Origin: DSBG01 sp049975365
Lineage (GTDB): Bacteria > Desulfobacterota > Desulfomonilia > UBA1062
Reading direction: 5' to 3'
DNA length: 64,000 nt
Assembly (NCBI GenBank): GCA_049975365.1
Contig: JBNGDS010000007.1
Coordinates: 1-64,000, forward strand
Under the pieces are notes generated by a model. The model saw only the letters and a program-made list of their open reading frames with translations, did no database searches and had not been told where the DNA came from. Shown piece by piece: positions 25,850-34,180 of the stretch (the stretch's first letter is position 1; every line of letters begins with the position of its first letter). A program made the translations under genes and the position numbers.

Positions 25850-26475
25850 ACCCCTCTCCTCGCATCAAAGGTGAGAATATGCAACCTCGTGCTCATCCGG
25901 TACCCCCTGTCCCTGCAGTAGGTGAAGACGAGTTCCATGGTCAGGAGCTGTTCATCCCTTGTTGCACCCAGGGGCATGATACAGATCCTCTCAGGTGGAA
26001 TGGTATTCCGGGCGATAAAACAATCGATGGCCTCGAGGGAATCTGTATCCCATGCGACGAATTTGAAACAGTCGATCCGTGGAATGTTTGACCAGTGAAA
26101 TCTCCATGAACCATCGATGTATTTCGGACTGCAGACAACGGTGGCGTTGTCGAGGTCCGGGATCAAAACCCTTCCGCTTGTCTCATAGTTGATCTCGAAG
26201 TCTTTCTCCACAAGGAGTTCATGGAGTGCAGACAACCCCTGGCCCCACTGGAGAAACGGTTCCCCTCCGGTGATCACAACGATCCGTGTCGGGAATCCGC
26301 TGATGGCCGTGCAGATGGCATCACTCTCCATCTCACAATACTCGTCCAAGGCATAGGCCGTGTCGCACCAGGGACAGTACGGCTCTAGGCATCCGCACAA
26401 CCTGATAAAGATCGCCGGCAGTCCGATCGATGGTCCTTCGCCTTGAAGCGAGTAGAAGATCTCTGTCACCCGCAT
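25846..26475 (-). CDS. queE: 7-carboxy-7-deazaguanine synthase (radical SAM)
   Basis: A 209-residue radical SAM enzyme that contracts 6-carboxytetrahydropterin to 7-carboxy-7-deazaguanine. The N-terminus IFYSLQGEGPSIGLPAIFIRL is characteristic. The cluster-binding loop reads GCLEPYCPWCDTAYALD, a Cx4Cx2C spacing rather than the usual Cx3Cx2C, with another Cys two residues earlier (CGC). The substrate/SAM segment VVITGGEPFLQ is intact. It is first in the queE-queC-queF operon. The pathway gene queD is not in this window. AAAGG lies about 8 nt before the ATG, and a 9-bp hairpin (26495-26533) precedes it. Confidence 0.93.
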   Translation of the reverse strand: MRVTEIFYSLQGEGPSIGLPAIFIRLCGCLEPYCPWCDTAYALDEYCEMESDAICTAISGFPTRIVVITGGEPFLQWGQGLSALHELLVEKDFEINYETSGRVLIPDLDNATVVCSPKYIDGSWRFHWSNIPRIDCFKFVAWDTDSLEAIDCFIARNTIPPERICIMPLGATRDEQLLTMELVFTYCRDRGYRMSTRLHILTFDARRGV

Positions 26476-26494
26476 TGGATGCCTTTCATCTCAC

Positions 26495-26533
26495 GAGGAA
26501 TATCTGTTCTTGTCCCGTGGGAGAATATTCCTC
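26495..26533 (-). other. Hairpin in the 5' leader of queE
   Basis: GAGGAATAT (26495-26503) and ATATTCCTC (26525-26533) form a perfect 9-bp stem with a 21-nt loop, about 20 nt upstream of the queE start. There is no T-run. It does not match the preQ1 riboswitch consensus that I know, so its role is open. The rest of 26534-26794 holds no recognisable gene. Confidence 0.45.
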
Positions 26534-26794
26534 TGGAAGCTGATTCCCACTTCTGCCAGAAGGTTAATACCCTTGAGAGGACTTCGTCAAGCTTCAGGAT
26601 ATCCAGGGTATCACGCTCTCCACCATGAGGACAGGATACCCATCCAGAAGAAGAGGATCGATCTCTCCCAAGGGGTGACATACGCTTCGGTATTCGTGGG
26701 TTGGTCTACAGGACGTCTCAAGATTACCATTCACAATCTGTGGCGATTCTGGTAATGATATGTATCCGAATTCATTCAGATGTGAGGAGATGTC

Positions 26795-27478
26795 ATGAAG
26801 AGTATAGAAGATGCGCGAAAGAGGGGGGAAAAGACACTCAGCGAGTATGAATCGAAAAAGATTCTGGAGTCCTACTCCATTCCAGTCAAGAAGGAATATA
26901 TCGTCAAAGACCTTGAACAGGCCCTCACGCATGCACACGATATCGGGTATCCGGTAGCCCTGAAGGGATCATCCAGCACCCTTACCCACAAGACCGAGCA
27001 CAAGCTCATTGAACTCAACATTGATGGAGACGAAGCACTGGAAAAGGCCTACATGGCACTCATGGAGCGAGGAAAGGACACGATCGACGGGATCCTGGTG
27101 CAGCAGATGATCAAGGGAGAACGGGAATTCGTCGCAGGGCTCATCCGTGATCCCCAGTTCGGCCCCTGTGTCATGTTCGGGCTCGGAGGTATCTTCACCG
27201 AGGTCTTGAAAGATGTCACCTTCCGTGTGGCTCCCCTGGAGAAGCGTGATGCACTCGAAATGATGAACGAGATCAAGGCAAAGAAACTGCTCGACGAATT
27301 CAGGGGCAAACCTGCCGTCAACAGGGAAGTGCTTGCACAGACCCTGATGAATCTGGGAAAGATCGGCCTTGAGATCGATGAAATAGCCGAGATCGACATC
27401 AACCCGTTGATCATTCAGGATGATCTGCCTGTCGCAGTTGATGCACTCGTGGTCCTGAGGGAGCCCCCCACAGACTAA
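26795..27478 (+). CDS. ADP-forming acyl-CoA synthetase beta subunit (ATP-grasp)
   Basis: A 227-residue ATP-grasp protein matching the separate beta subunit of NDP-forming acetate/acyl-CoA ligases. These make ATP from acyl-CoA by substrate-level phosphorylation via a phosphohistidine. The LTHKTEH segment contains the His that relays phosphate from the alpha subunit. LVQQMIKGEREFVAGLIRDPQFGPCVMFGLGGIFTEVLKD is the ATP-grasp signature. No CoA-binding alpha subunit is adjacent, so it must pair with a distant partner. GAGGAGATGTC precedes the ATG. dus follows after 4 nt. Confidence 0.85.
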   Translation: MKSIEDARKRGEKTLSEYESKKILESYSIPVKKEYIVKDLEQALTHAHDIGYPVALKGSSSTLTHKTEHKLIELNIDGDEALEKAYMALMERGKDTIDGILVQQMIKGEREFVAGLIRDPQFGPCVMFGLGGIFTEVLKDVTFRVAPLEKRDALEMMNEIKAKKLLDEFRGKPAVNREVLAQTLMNLGKIGLEIDEIAEIDINPLIIQDDLPVAVDALVVLREPPTD

Positions 27479-27482
27479 TTCC

Positions 27483-28433
27483 ATGCAGGCTCTTCCCGGA
27501 AAAGCCCTGTTCATGGCACCCATGGTGGACCTGAGCCATGTTGCATACCGGGAGCTCATTCGATCGTTTGGAGGGTGTGATCTCTTCTACAGTGAGATGC
27601 TCAATTCCCGGATCGTGCCCACCGAGAACCCCCGTACCTCAGTATATCTCAAATGGAAACGGACCGATGATCTCATCTTCCAGATTCTCGGGAATGACCC
27701 GGAGAAGATGTATCTGGCTGCCGAAAGGCTTGATGGATATGATTCTTGGGGGATCGACATCAACATGGGGTGCTGGCTCAAGAAGGTAACGGTGCATGGC
27801 TGGGGTGTAAAACTGATGCAGAACCCAACCCTGGCACGTTCGGTGGTATCCAGTGTAAGGATGACCACACGAAAACCACTCTCCGTGAAGATGAGGATCG
27901 GCTATTCCCTCGATCGTTCCCGGTTGCTGGAGTTTGCCTCAATGCTTGAAGAATCCGGAGTGGATTTCATCGTGCTCCATGCTCGGACCGCCGATGACGG
28001 CCTGTCCAGGAGAGCCAGGTGGGAGTATATCGCAGTGCTGAAAGATCACGTGGGGATACCGGTGATCGGTAACGGCGATGTGAAGAGCGCAGACGATGCA
28101 TGTGAGATGTTCCGGTCTTGCGGGTGCGATGGGGTAATGGTGGGCAGACAGGCGCTCATTCAGCCCTGGATATTCCGGGATATCAAGCTCAAATTATCCG
28201 GTAATGAGCCAGGACCCCCTCCTGCACTTGAAAAAGTAATCCTCTCACTCCTGAACATCATCGGGGAGAACTTCCCGGAGGATGTTGCCTGTAAGAGGTT
28301 CAAGACAGCACTGTTCTGGATTGCACAGAATCATCCCTTTGGCCACTACCTCACGAAACTCGTGGGAAGGAGGCATACCCTGGAGGACATCAAAGTGTGC
28401 GTCGAAGATTTCTTCAGGATCCCTCAGGCCTGA
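27483..28433 (+). CDS. dus: tRNA-dihydrouridine synthase
   Basis: A 316-residue FMN TIM-barrel enzyme that reduces uridine in tRNA D-loops. It starts ALFMAPMVDLSHVAYRELIRSFGG. The catalytic Cys97 lies in INMGCWLKKV, where the family normally has NMGCP, so Trp replaces Pro. FIVLHARTADDGLSRRARWEYI and IPVIGNGDVKSADDA complete the FMN/substrate site. It starts 4 nt after the ATP-grasp gene without its own strong Shine-Dalgarno, which suggests translational coupling. Subfamily (DusA/B/C) is not clear. Confidence 0.9.
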   Translation: MQALPGKALFMAPMVDLSHVAYRELIRSFGGCDLFYSEMLNSRIVPTENPRTSVYLKWKRTDDLIFQILGNDPEKMYLAAERLDGYDSWGIDINMGCWLKKVTVHGWGVKLMQNPTLARSVVSSVRMTTRKPLSVKMRIGYSLDRSRLLEFASMLEESGVDFIVLHARTADDGLSRRARWEYIAVLKDHVGIPVIGNGDVKSADDACEMFRSCGCDGVMVGRQALIQPWIFRDIKLKLSGNEPGPPPALEKVILSLLNIIGENFPEDVACKRFKTALFWIAQNHPFGHYLTKLVGRRHTLEDIKVCVEDFFRIPQA

Positions 28434-28440
28434 TATATCC

Positions 28441-28468
28441 TTGAAATTTTTCCTGGAGCCGGTATATT
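28441..28468 (+). promoter_or_regulatory. Sigma-70-like promoter before apgM
   Basis: TTGAAA (28441-28446), 16 nt and TATATT (28463-28468) are each one base off consensus. They lie 71 nt before the apgM start codon. Confidence 0.55.
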
Positions 28469-28539
28469 ATTGAAACTAGGGCTGATGAACATGCCATTGC
28501 CTGGATATCTCTGTGTAGGGGATCTGTGAGGAGCGAGCC

Positions 28540-29745
28540 ATGAAACAAATCGAACTCATGAAGGAAGTGCATATCTCGTCTGATAAGAAGATTGTTCTGC
28601 TTGTTCTCGACGGGCTCGGGGGTTTGCCCAACGCACACGGGAAGACTGAACTCGAAGCAGCACGTACACCCAATATGGACAGGCTGTGCAGAGATTCCAT
28701 CGTTGGTCTCTCAACTCCTATCTCGCCGGGAATAACACCTGGGAGCGGACCTGGACATCTTGCCCTGTTTGGGTATGATCCCCTGGAGTATCAGATCGGG
28801 AGGGGTGTTCTTGAAGCCCTGGGAATTGGGCTCGAATTAAGTCCTCAAAGCCTGGCAGCCAGAGGAAATTTCTGCTCTCTGGATCCTGTGAGCGGAGTGA
28901 TTACCGATCGCAGGGCAGGAAGAATTCCCACAGAGAAGTGCGCCGCCCTGGTGGAAAAACTGTCCACCATCCATATCGAGGGAGTCACTACTATCATCAG
29001 GCCTGTAAAGGATTATCGGTTTGCTCTGATTCTCGAAGGGGAAAGTCTCTCTGACGGACTCACCGAAACGGATCCCCAGAGAACAGGCCTGAAACCCCTT
29101 CCTGTCAAGGCCCTGCATCCTGAAGCTGAAAAGAGCGCGAAACTGCTCAATGAATGGATCAAACAGGCCTGTGCACTCCTCAAGGATGAAAGGCCGGCAA
29201 ACGGGTGTACCCTGCGTGGTATAGCGAAGGATCCGGGGCTTCCTTCGTACCAGGAGGTCTACGGCCTGACTGCGTGTGCAATAGCAACATACCCCATGTA
29301 CAAGGGCATTGCGCGGCTTGTGGGCATGGACGTGGTGGACGCAGGCGATACGGTTGAGACAGAGGTGCAGACCCTCAAAGACTACTGGGAGGACTATGAC
29401 TTCTTCTTCTTCCATGTGAAGAAGACTGACTCAGCTGGTGAGGATGGAAATTTTGATGCCAAGGTGAGTGTCATCGAACAGACCGATCTCATCATCCCAG
29501 ATCTCATGGAATTACAGCCAGACGTCCTTCTCATTACCGGCGATCATTCGACGCCCTCGGTGCTCAAGTCGCATTCCTGGCACGAACTGCCCATCCTTCT
29601 CTATGCAAAGAATATCCGTGTGGATTCGGTGAATGAATTCGGAGAAGGTGCCTGCATGCACGGAGGACTCGGGCACATCCGGCATATCGACATCATGCCC
29701 CTTGCCATGGCTCACGCGGATAAGCTGTCGAAATACGGAGCCTAA
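28540..29745 (+). CDS. apgM: 2,3-bisphosphoglycerate-independent phosphoglycerate mutase, archaeal type
   Basis: A 401-residue alkaline-phosphatase-superfamily enzyme interconverting 3- and 2-phosphoglycerate. The metal-binding Asp24 is in LLVLDGLGGLP. The catalytic Ser69 is in TPGSGPGHLALFGYDPLEYQIGRG, the ApgM signature. The C-terminal ITGDHSTPSVLKSHSWHELPILL supplies further metal ligands. ApgM is common in archaea and in anaerobic bacteria. A GAGGAGCGAGCC Shine-Dalgarno precedes the ATG. Confidence 0.93.
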   Translation: MKQIELMKEVHISSDKKIVLLVLDGLGGLPNAHGKTELEAARTPNMDRLCRDSIVGLSTPISPGITPGSGPGHLALFGYDPLEYQIGRGVLEALGIGLELSPQSLAARGNFCSLDPVSGVITDRRAGRIPTEKCAALVEKLSTIHIEGVTTIIRPVKDYRFALILEGESLSDGLTETDPQRTGLKPLPVKALHPEAEKSAKLLNEWIKQACALLKDERPANGCTLRGIAKDPGLPSYQEVYGLTACAIATYPMYKGIARLVGMDVVDAGDTVETEVQTLKDYWEDYDFFFFHVKKTDSAGEDGNFDAKVSVIEQTDLIIPDLMELQPDVLLITGDHSTPSVLKSHSWHELPILLYAKNIRVDSVNEFGEGACMHGGLGHIRHIDIMPLAMAHADKLSKYGA

Positions 29746-29866
29746 CCGCTCAGCCTGAAGGAATCCATACGGACGTGGATCTTTTGTAGGACCGGGAACA
29801 TCAGGTGTCTCCAGCGGGCAGAAACACAAGGACCAGCAAAACCCAACAGACATGAGGCGTAAGAGA

Positions 29867-30973
29867 ATGAAACCGAAGCAAAAGGTCGCGGTCATATTTG
29901 GAGGAGTGTCCACTGAACACGATGTCTCCATTGTCTCTGCAACTTCTGTGGTCAAGAGCATGGATACATCACGCTTTGTTCCTGCCCTGGTAGCCATCGA
30001 CAAAAAAGGGAGATGGTTTCTCGGACCTGGAGCCTTCACACTGCTCGGCGGAGGTGAGGTCCGTGACGTTGAGCGGGTCATCCTTAGCACTGACCCTGAA
30101 AAACGGGGTTTTCTCAACGTGGAAAGCGGGAAGCTGACCGATGTGGATGTTGTGTTCCCGGTACTCCACGGCCCCCGTGGCGAAGACGGGACCATCCAGG
30201 GCCTTCTCGAACTTGTCCAGCTCCCCTATGTAGGGTGCGATCCCCTTGCATCGGCCATTGCCATGGACAAGGATATGACGAAGAGGGTTCTCTCCCAGAG
30301 GAATATCCCGGTGGTGAAAGGTACCTGCGTGAGCAAGTGGCTGTGGTATATCGATCAGAACGAAGTCCTCGAAGAGATTTCAGATACACTCTCATACCCG
30401 TTGTTCATCAAACCGGCCACCATGGGATCAAGCATCGGTATTACAAAGGCACATGGATCAGAAGACCTTGTTCGTTCAATCGAGACTGCCTTGAGCTTTT
30501 CCTCAAAGGTGGTGATAGAGCAGGCAGTGGAAGATGCCCTCGAGATAGAGGTTGCTGTGCTCGGAAATTATGACCCCCAGGCATCGATTCCCGGTCAGAT
30601 CATACCCGGCAATGAGTTCTATGATTTTGATGCCAAATATGTAGACTCTTCGAGTGAGTTGATTATTCCAGCGAAGATAGGGAGATCCTTGAGTGATGAT
30701 ATCCGGTTCATGGCCGTTGATGCGTTCGTGGCTATCGGAGGATCGGGGATGGCTCGTATAGATTTTCTTGTCTCGAAGGAAACAGTCTATGTCAACGAGA
30801 TCAATACCATCCCTGGGTTTACCAGCATATCGATGTATCCGAAACTCTGGGAGGCGACTGGAATACCCTACACTGAACTCATCACCAAGCTTATCGAGCT
30901 CGGGGTGAGTCGGCACCAGGATCACATGTCGCTGAAGCAGACCATAGAGCTGGAAAAGAGTCTCGGTGTCTGA
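29867..30973 (+). CDS. ddl: D-alanine--D-alanine ligase
   Basis: A 368-residue ATP-grasp enzyme that makes the D-Ala-D-Ala dipeptide for peptidoglycan. VAVIFGGVSTEHDVSIVSA, VFPVLHGPRGEDGTIQGLLEL, YPLFIKPATMGSSIGI and FLVSKETVYVNEINTIPGFTSISMYPKLW are hallmark segments. The start at 29867 is chosen because GAGG lies about 9 nt upstream, whereas the ATG at 29852 has no Shine-Dalgarno. It follows apgM on the same strand after 121 nt. A glycopeptide-resistance-type ligase is unlikely from the overall match but not excluded. Confidence 0.93.
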   Translation: MKPKQKVAVIFGGVSTEHDVSIVSATSVVKSMDTSRFVPALVAIDKKGRWFLGPGAFTLLGGGEVRDVERVILSTDPEKRGFLNVESGKLTDVDVVFPVLHGPRGEDGTIQGLLELVQLPYVGCDPLASAIAMDKDMTKRVLSQRNIPVVKGTCVSKWLWYIDQNEVLEEISDTLSYPLFIKPATMGSSIGITKAHGSEDLVRSIETALSFSSKVVIEQAVEDALEIEVAVLGNYDPQASIPGQIIPGNEFYDFDAKYVDSSSELIIPAKIGRSLSDDIRFMAVDAFVAIGGSGMARIDFLVSKETVYVNEINTIPGFTSISMYPKLWEATGIPYTELITKLIELGVSRHQDHMSLKQTIELEKSLGV

Positions 30974-31018
30974 GCAGGCCGCTCCTCAAACAGAGGAATT
31001 CCCGGAGCTCCAAGAGGT

Positions 31019-31342
31019 CTAGCGGAGGGGGAGACGCACCACCAACCCATAGGTGCGATTTGTTCTCCCCTCGGGCGTTTCATTGAGCGTGATGGTGGGG
31101 ATTACGGTAGTAAGTGCAATGGCAAACCCGCATGCTGCTCCAATACCACCACCGTAGGCAACCCAGTCACCGTGTTCACCTGGATCGTTGGAAAAAACCA
31201 GAGCGGTTGCACCTGCAAGCATACCGACACTCGCACCGAGGGCGGTGACTGTCACCAGGGGCCAGAGAGAATCCTCTGCCTGTGAGCCCTGGGGCAGGAC
31301 AATGATGCCCAGAATGAATATGATGAGTATGCCCTGTTTCAT
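31019..31342 (-). CDS. Small exported glycine-zipper-like protein, paralogue 1
   Basis: A 107-residue protein with signal peptide (about 1-22, SQA|E). It has two Gly/Ala-rich hydrophobic segments (GASVGMLAGATALVF and GGGIGAACGFAIALTTV) separated by a short loop NDPGEHGDW. The end, TYGLVVRLPLR, is beta-like. It is clearly paralogous to its neighbour at 31420-31749 in length, spacing, the DPGEH/HPNEH loop and the C-terminus. No family function is known to me. A membrane-inserting envelope protein is inferred. Confidence 0.65.
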   Translation of the reverse strand: MKQGILIIFILGIIVLPQGSQAEDSLWPLVTVTALGASVGMLAGATALVFSNDPGEHGDWVAYGGGIGAACGFAIALTTVIPTITLNETPEGRTNRTYGLVVRLPLR

Positions 31343-31386
31343 CAGCGCTCCTTATTCATGAACTGGAACACATAATACCGGACGAA

Positions 31387-31406
31387 CCGAGAAATGCAAT
31401 TCTCGG
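31387..31406 (-). terminator. Hairpin between the two paralogous small genes
   Basis: CCGAGAA (31387-31393) and TTCTCGG (31400-31406) form a perfect 7-bp stem with a 6-nt loop, 13 nt after the stop of the gene 31420-31749. Only a short T-tract follows, so termination is likely but may be partial. Confidence 0.5.
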
Positions 31407-31419
31407 GAGTAGGGAATTT

Positions 31420-31749
31420 TTACCTGAATGGTATCGCGACCCGCAGACCGTATACCCGTTCTGTCTCTCCTGCTGGAGATTGCATCGTGTAAAACATGGG
31501 GGAGATCTCATAGAGGCCGAAGCCTAGCCCGCAGATCAACCCGATGCTCGCACCTTGGGCAATCCGTTCATAGTGTTCGTTGGGATGATCCATGAACGCA
31601 AGGGTTGCAGCACCCACCAGTGCCCCGATGCCCGCTCCGATCACGGAGTCATACAGAACAACCTCAAGAGATGAGCCGGCATGAGACCGTGCCGGGAGAA
31701 CGGAGATCAGAACGATCAACAATACACAGATAGAGAGTTTTTTCATCAT
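31420..31749 (-). CDS. Small exported glycine-zipper-like protein, paralogue 2
   Basis: A 109-residue protein with signal peptide (about 1-25, SHAG). The segments GAGIGALVGAATLAFMDHPNEH and GASIGLICGLGFGLYE mirror those of the neighbouring gene, as does the C-terminus RVYGLRVAIPFR. It is a tandem duplicate that has diverged well beyond recent copying. It lies just after glpC (42-nt gap, same strand) but has no evident link to glycerol metabolism. Confidence 0.65.
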   Translation of the reverse strand: MMKKLSICVLLIVLISVLPARSHAGSSLEVVLYDSVIGAGIGALVGAATLAFMDHPNEHYERIAQGASIGLICGLGFGLYEISPMFYTMQSPAGETERVYGLRVAIPFR

Positions 31750-31790
31750 GTTTTCCCCTTACCCTTTTTCCTGACGTCTCAGCAAGCCAT

Positions 31791-32987
31791 TCACCCTGCT
31801 CTCCTCCTCATGGAAGGCATCCTCATGGATTCTAGAATGAGCTCAGCAGGATCAAGTGCAGGAAGTCCGGTGAAGTGTGACAGCTGCATGCGGCATGCAC
31901 CGCAATCCGATACAAAGGCCTCTACATCGAGTTCCCGTATGGCGGATGAAGCAAGCTTGCCGAGTTTTATCGATACATCCTGATTTTTCTTTTTGAATCC
32001 ATAACTGCCGGAGAGACCACAGCAGGCGTCATCGAGGATGTGGCAGACAAGTCCTGGTATCCTGCCGAATATTTCTGCAGCAGGATACCCGATGCCGAGA
32101 GCCCTGAGGTGACAGGGGATGTGGTATGCGACCGTCCTCGTCACCTCAGAGAAAGTGGGGGTACAGTAGCCGCTTTCCATGAGGGACAGGATGTATTCGT
32201 GAACATTGTAGGTATTCTCAGAGATCTTCTTGCCCAGAGGGATATCCAGGATCCCTGGATAGTCATGGGCAATGGTCAGGCCGCACGATGTGCAGGCGTA
32301 CACGACATCGTACCCCTTGTCGATGTACCGGGCGAGGATTGATGCATTCTGATTGGCGAATTTCCGTGCCATGTCGAGATCCCCGTTTCCCATGGCAGGC
32401 AGGCCACAGCAGACCTGCTTCGGGATGATCACATGAACACCCATGGATGCGAGGAGATCCCTGATTCCTCTTCCGATGTCAGGCCTGTTGAAATTGAGAT
32501 AACACCCGTGAAAGAACACAACCTTTCTCTGTCCCTTGCCTTTTCTTTTCCATCCTCTTTGGAGTGTGAGGAAACGGAATGATGGAAAGGGGAGATATGT
32601 GGATATCCCCAGGATATTCACAATCCCCTTGGTCAGCCCCCAGGATGATACCCTGTTGAAGATTGGTGCGGCCAGTGATCCAAGCCCGCTGATGTAGTAG
32701 GTGTTGGCAAACAGGTGGGACGAGAACGGGCTAAGGTGTTCACTGGAGTATTTGAGCTGTGCCTTGAGAATGATCTCGGATACGTTTACCCCGTATGGGC
32801 AGGCGACTTCACACCTCTTGCACTGGCTGCAGAACTGTACCCACTGGTCAACGGATTTCTCCCCGTCAAGGCGAAAGCGCTGGGCATCCGGTCCAGACTG
32901 TTTAGGCCCCGGAAACCTCGGGTCCACTTTGAATACCGGGCAGTTTTCAACGCATACTGTGCACCTGACGCAGTGTTCAAAGCTCAT
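31791..32987 (-). CDS. glpC: Anaerobic glycerol-3-phosphate dehydrogenase subunit C
   Basis: A 398-residue Fe-S protein linking the GlpAB flavodimer to the membrane quinone pool. Two 4Fe-4S motifs occur at the N-terminus (CVRCTVCVENCP and CSQCKRCEVACP). Two CCG-type domains follow (CYLNFNRPDIG...VCCGLPAMGNG and CHLRALGIGYP...CCGLSGSYG). It overlaps glpB by 4 nt and ends the glpABC operon. Length fits E. coli GlpC (396). Confidence 0.93.
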   Translation of the reverse strand: MSFEHCVRCTVCVENCPVFKVDPRFPGPKQSGPDAQRFRLDGEKSVDQWVQFCSQCKRCEVACPYGVNVSEIILKAQLKYSSEHLSPFSSHLFANTYYISGLGSLAAPIFNRVSSWGLTKGIVNILGISTYLPFPSFRFLTLQRGWKRKGKGQRKVVFFHGCYLNFNRPDIGRGIRDLLASMGVHVIIPKQVCCGLPAMGNGDLDMARKFANQNASILARYIDKGYDVVYACTSCGLTIAHDYPGILDIPLGKKISENTYNVHEYILSLMESGYCTPTFSEVTRTVAYHIPCHLRALGIGYPAAEIFGRIPGLVCHILDDACCGLSGSYGFKKKNQDVSIKLGKLASSAIRELDVEAFVSDCGACRMQLSHFTGLPALDPAELILESMRMPSMRRRAG

Positions 32988-34180
32988 GCAATATGCCTCT
33001 CACACATCTGTGCAGCTCTCAGACCTGTTGAAATCGCTAGGCCATGTCCGCAGTGATTCTTCATGATCTCAGCATGGGAGAGGATGCTCCCGCACACAAA
33101 GAGATTTTCAAACTGGGAATCAATGGGTCTGAACGTCCTGTCAACCTTGATTCCCGCTGATTCAATGGCATGTCCTGCCTGAAAGAAATCTGTATTGAAC
33201 CAGTCTTTCCTCCTTCCTGGCACGAATACGGAAAGGTCGAAGACGGTCTCTTGTACAGAATCTCGGGTTGCAAAGAGTCCCCCGCTGACGAATGATCCAG
33301 TAGAAAGAATGAATGCTCTGCCAGGCACACGAGAGGGTCTCCCGGAACTCGCCAAGGTAACCGCCTCAACCTGAGACCCCTGGCTTTCCACACTGGCAAT
33401 TACTTTTCCCCAGTAGGTGCTCCCTCCCCTGTTGAGGAAGGAAGTCTTCAGCGTTCTGAAGAGCCTCATACCGGGAATGGACGGTGGCAGCGTAGGGATC
33501 TCGAAGATTTCCCGACTGATCTGCGTGGATATCTCCTCAAGAATTTCGAGGGGAGTTCTAATCCCCAAAACAGCTGGAAAGGCCACCTTCCCGTGAGGGA
33601 TTTCGAGATTCTGGATCCAGGTGATGAAATCCCTGCGGAATGACGCGTCTTCAAATAGGGTCGCTATCCCGATGGTGGAGGACGTCCCTGCATCATACAA
33701 GGAATAGCCGGTATTTTTCAACCTAGAGGTGATGTAGGAAGGGAAAAAGTCCTTGAGTCCTTTGAAGGAGATGACGTGGATGTAGGTATCACTCGTGGCA
33801 TCTGATCCAGCCATTGTAAGCGGCACCAGACAGGTGGTCTTGGCTGTGCCGATGGGGGTAAGGATATTCCTGTTTTTCCGGGGGCTGCCCGTATAGGGCA
33901 TGGGTGTATCCTCCATGATCCGCTTGAAGAAGTTCAGCGCATCTGCAACCCCCTTTTTCCCCACCAGGTGATATGGATGATCATGGCTCAGGCCCTGAAT
34001 ACCGTCAAGGGGGTTCCGTTCGGAGGAGAGGACATCTATACACCCTGTCGACAGACAGCAGACCGGATCTCCTTTTGATATGATGGCGACCTTGAATCCC
34101 TTTTCAGCAAGGTAGAGAGCTGAGGTGAATCCCGCCATTCCTCCGCCGATAACGACTACGTCGTAAACATGGGAGGTCAT
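32984..34180 (-). CDS. glpB: Anaerobic glycerol-3-phosphate dehydrogenase subunit B
   Basis: A 398-residue flavoprotein subunit. The N-terminal FAD motif is YDVVVIGGGMAGFTSALYLAEKG, followed by CCLSTGCIDVLS, typical of GlpB. The C-terminal part RPIDSQFENLFVCGSILSHAE closes the FAD site. It overlaps both glpA (34177-34180) and glpC (32984-32987) by 4 nt, which indicates translational coupling of the three subunits. Confidence 0.93.
   Translation of the reverse strand: MTSHVYDVVVIGGGMAGFTSALYLAEKGFKVAIISKGDPVCCLSTGCIDVLSSERNPLDGIQGLSHDHPYHLVGKKGVADALNFFKRIMEDTPMPYTGSPRKNRNILTPIGTAKTTCLVPLTMAGSDATSDTYIHVISFKGLKDFFPSYITSRLKNTGYSLYDAGTSSTIGIATLFEDASFRRDFITWIQNLEIPHGKVAFPAVLGIRTPLEILEEISTQISREIFEIPTLPPSIPGMRLFRTLKTSFLNRGGSTYWGKVIASVESQGSQVEAVTLASSGRPSRVPGRAFILSTGSFVSGGLFATRDSVQETVFDLSVFVPGRRKDWFNTDFFQAGHAIESAGIKVDRTFRPIDSQFENLFVCGSILSHAEIMKNHCGHGLAISTGLRAAQMCERHIA

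Noticed and set aside
26476..26600. A preQ1 riboswitch before queE
   Set aside because: The leader has a simple 9-bp hairpin with a 21-nt loop and lacks the C-rich loop and A-rich tail of preQ1-I; preQ1-II features were not seen either.
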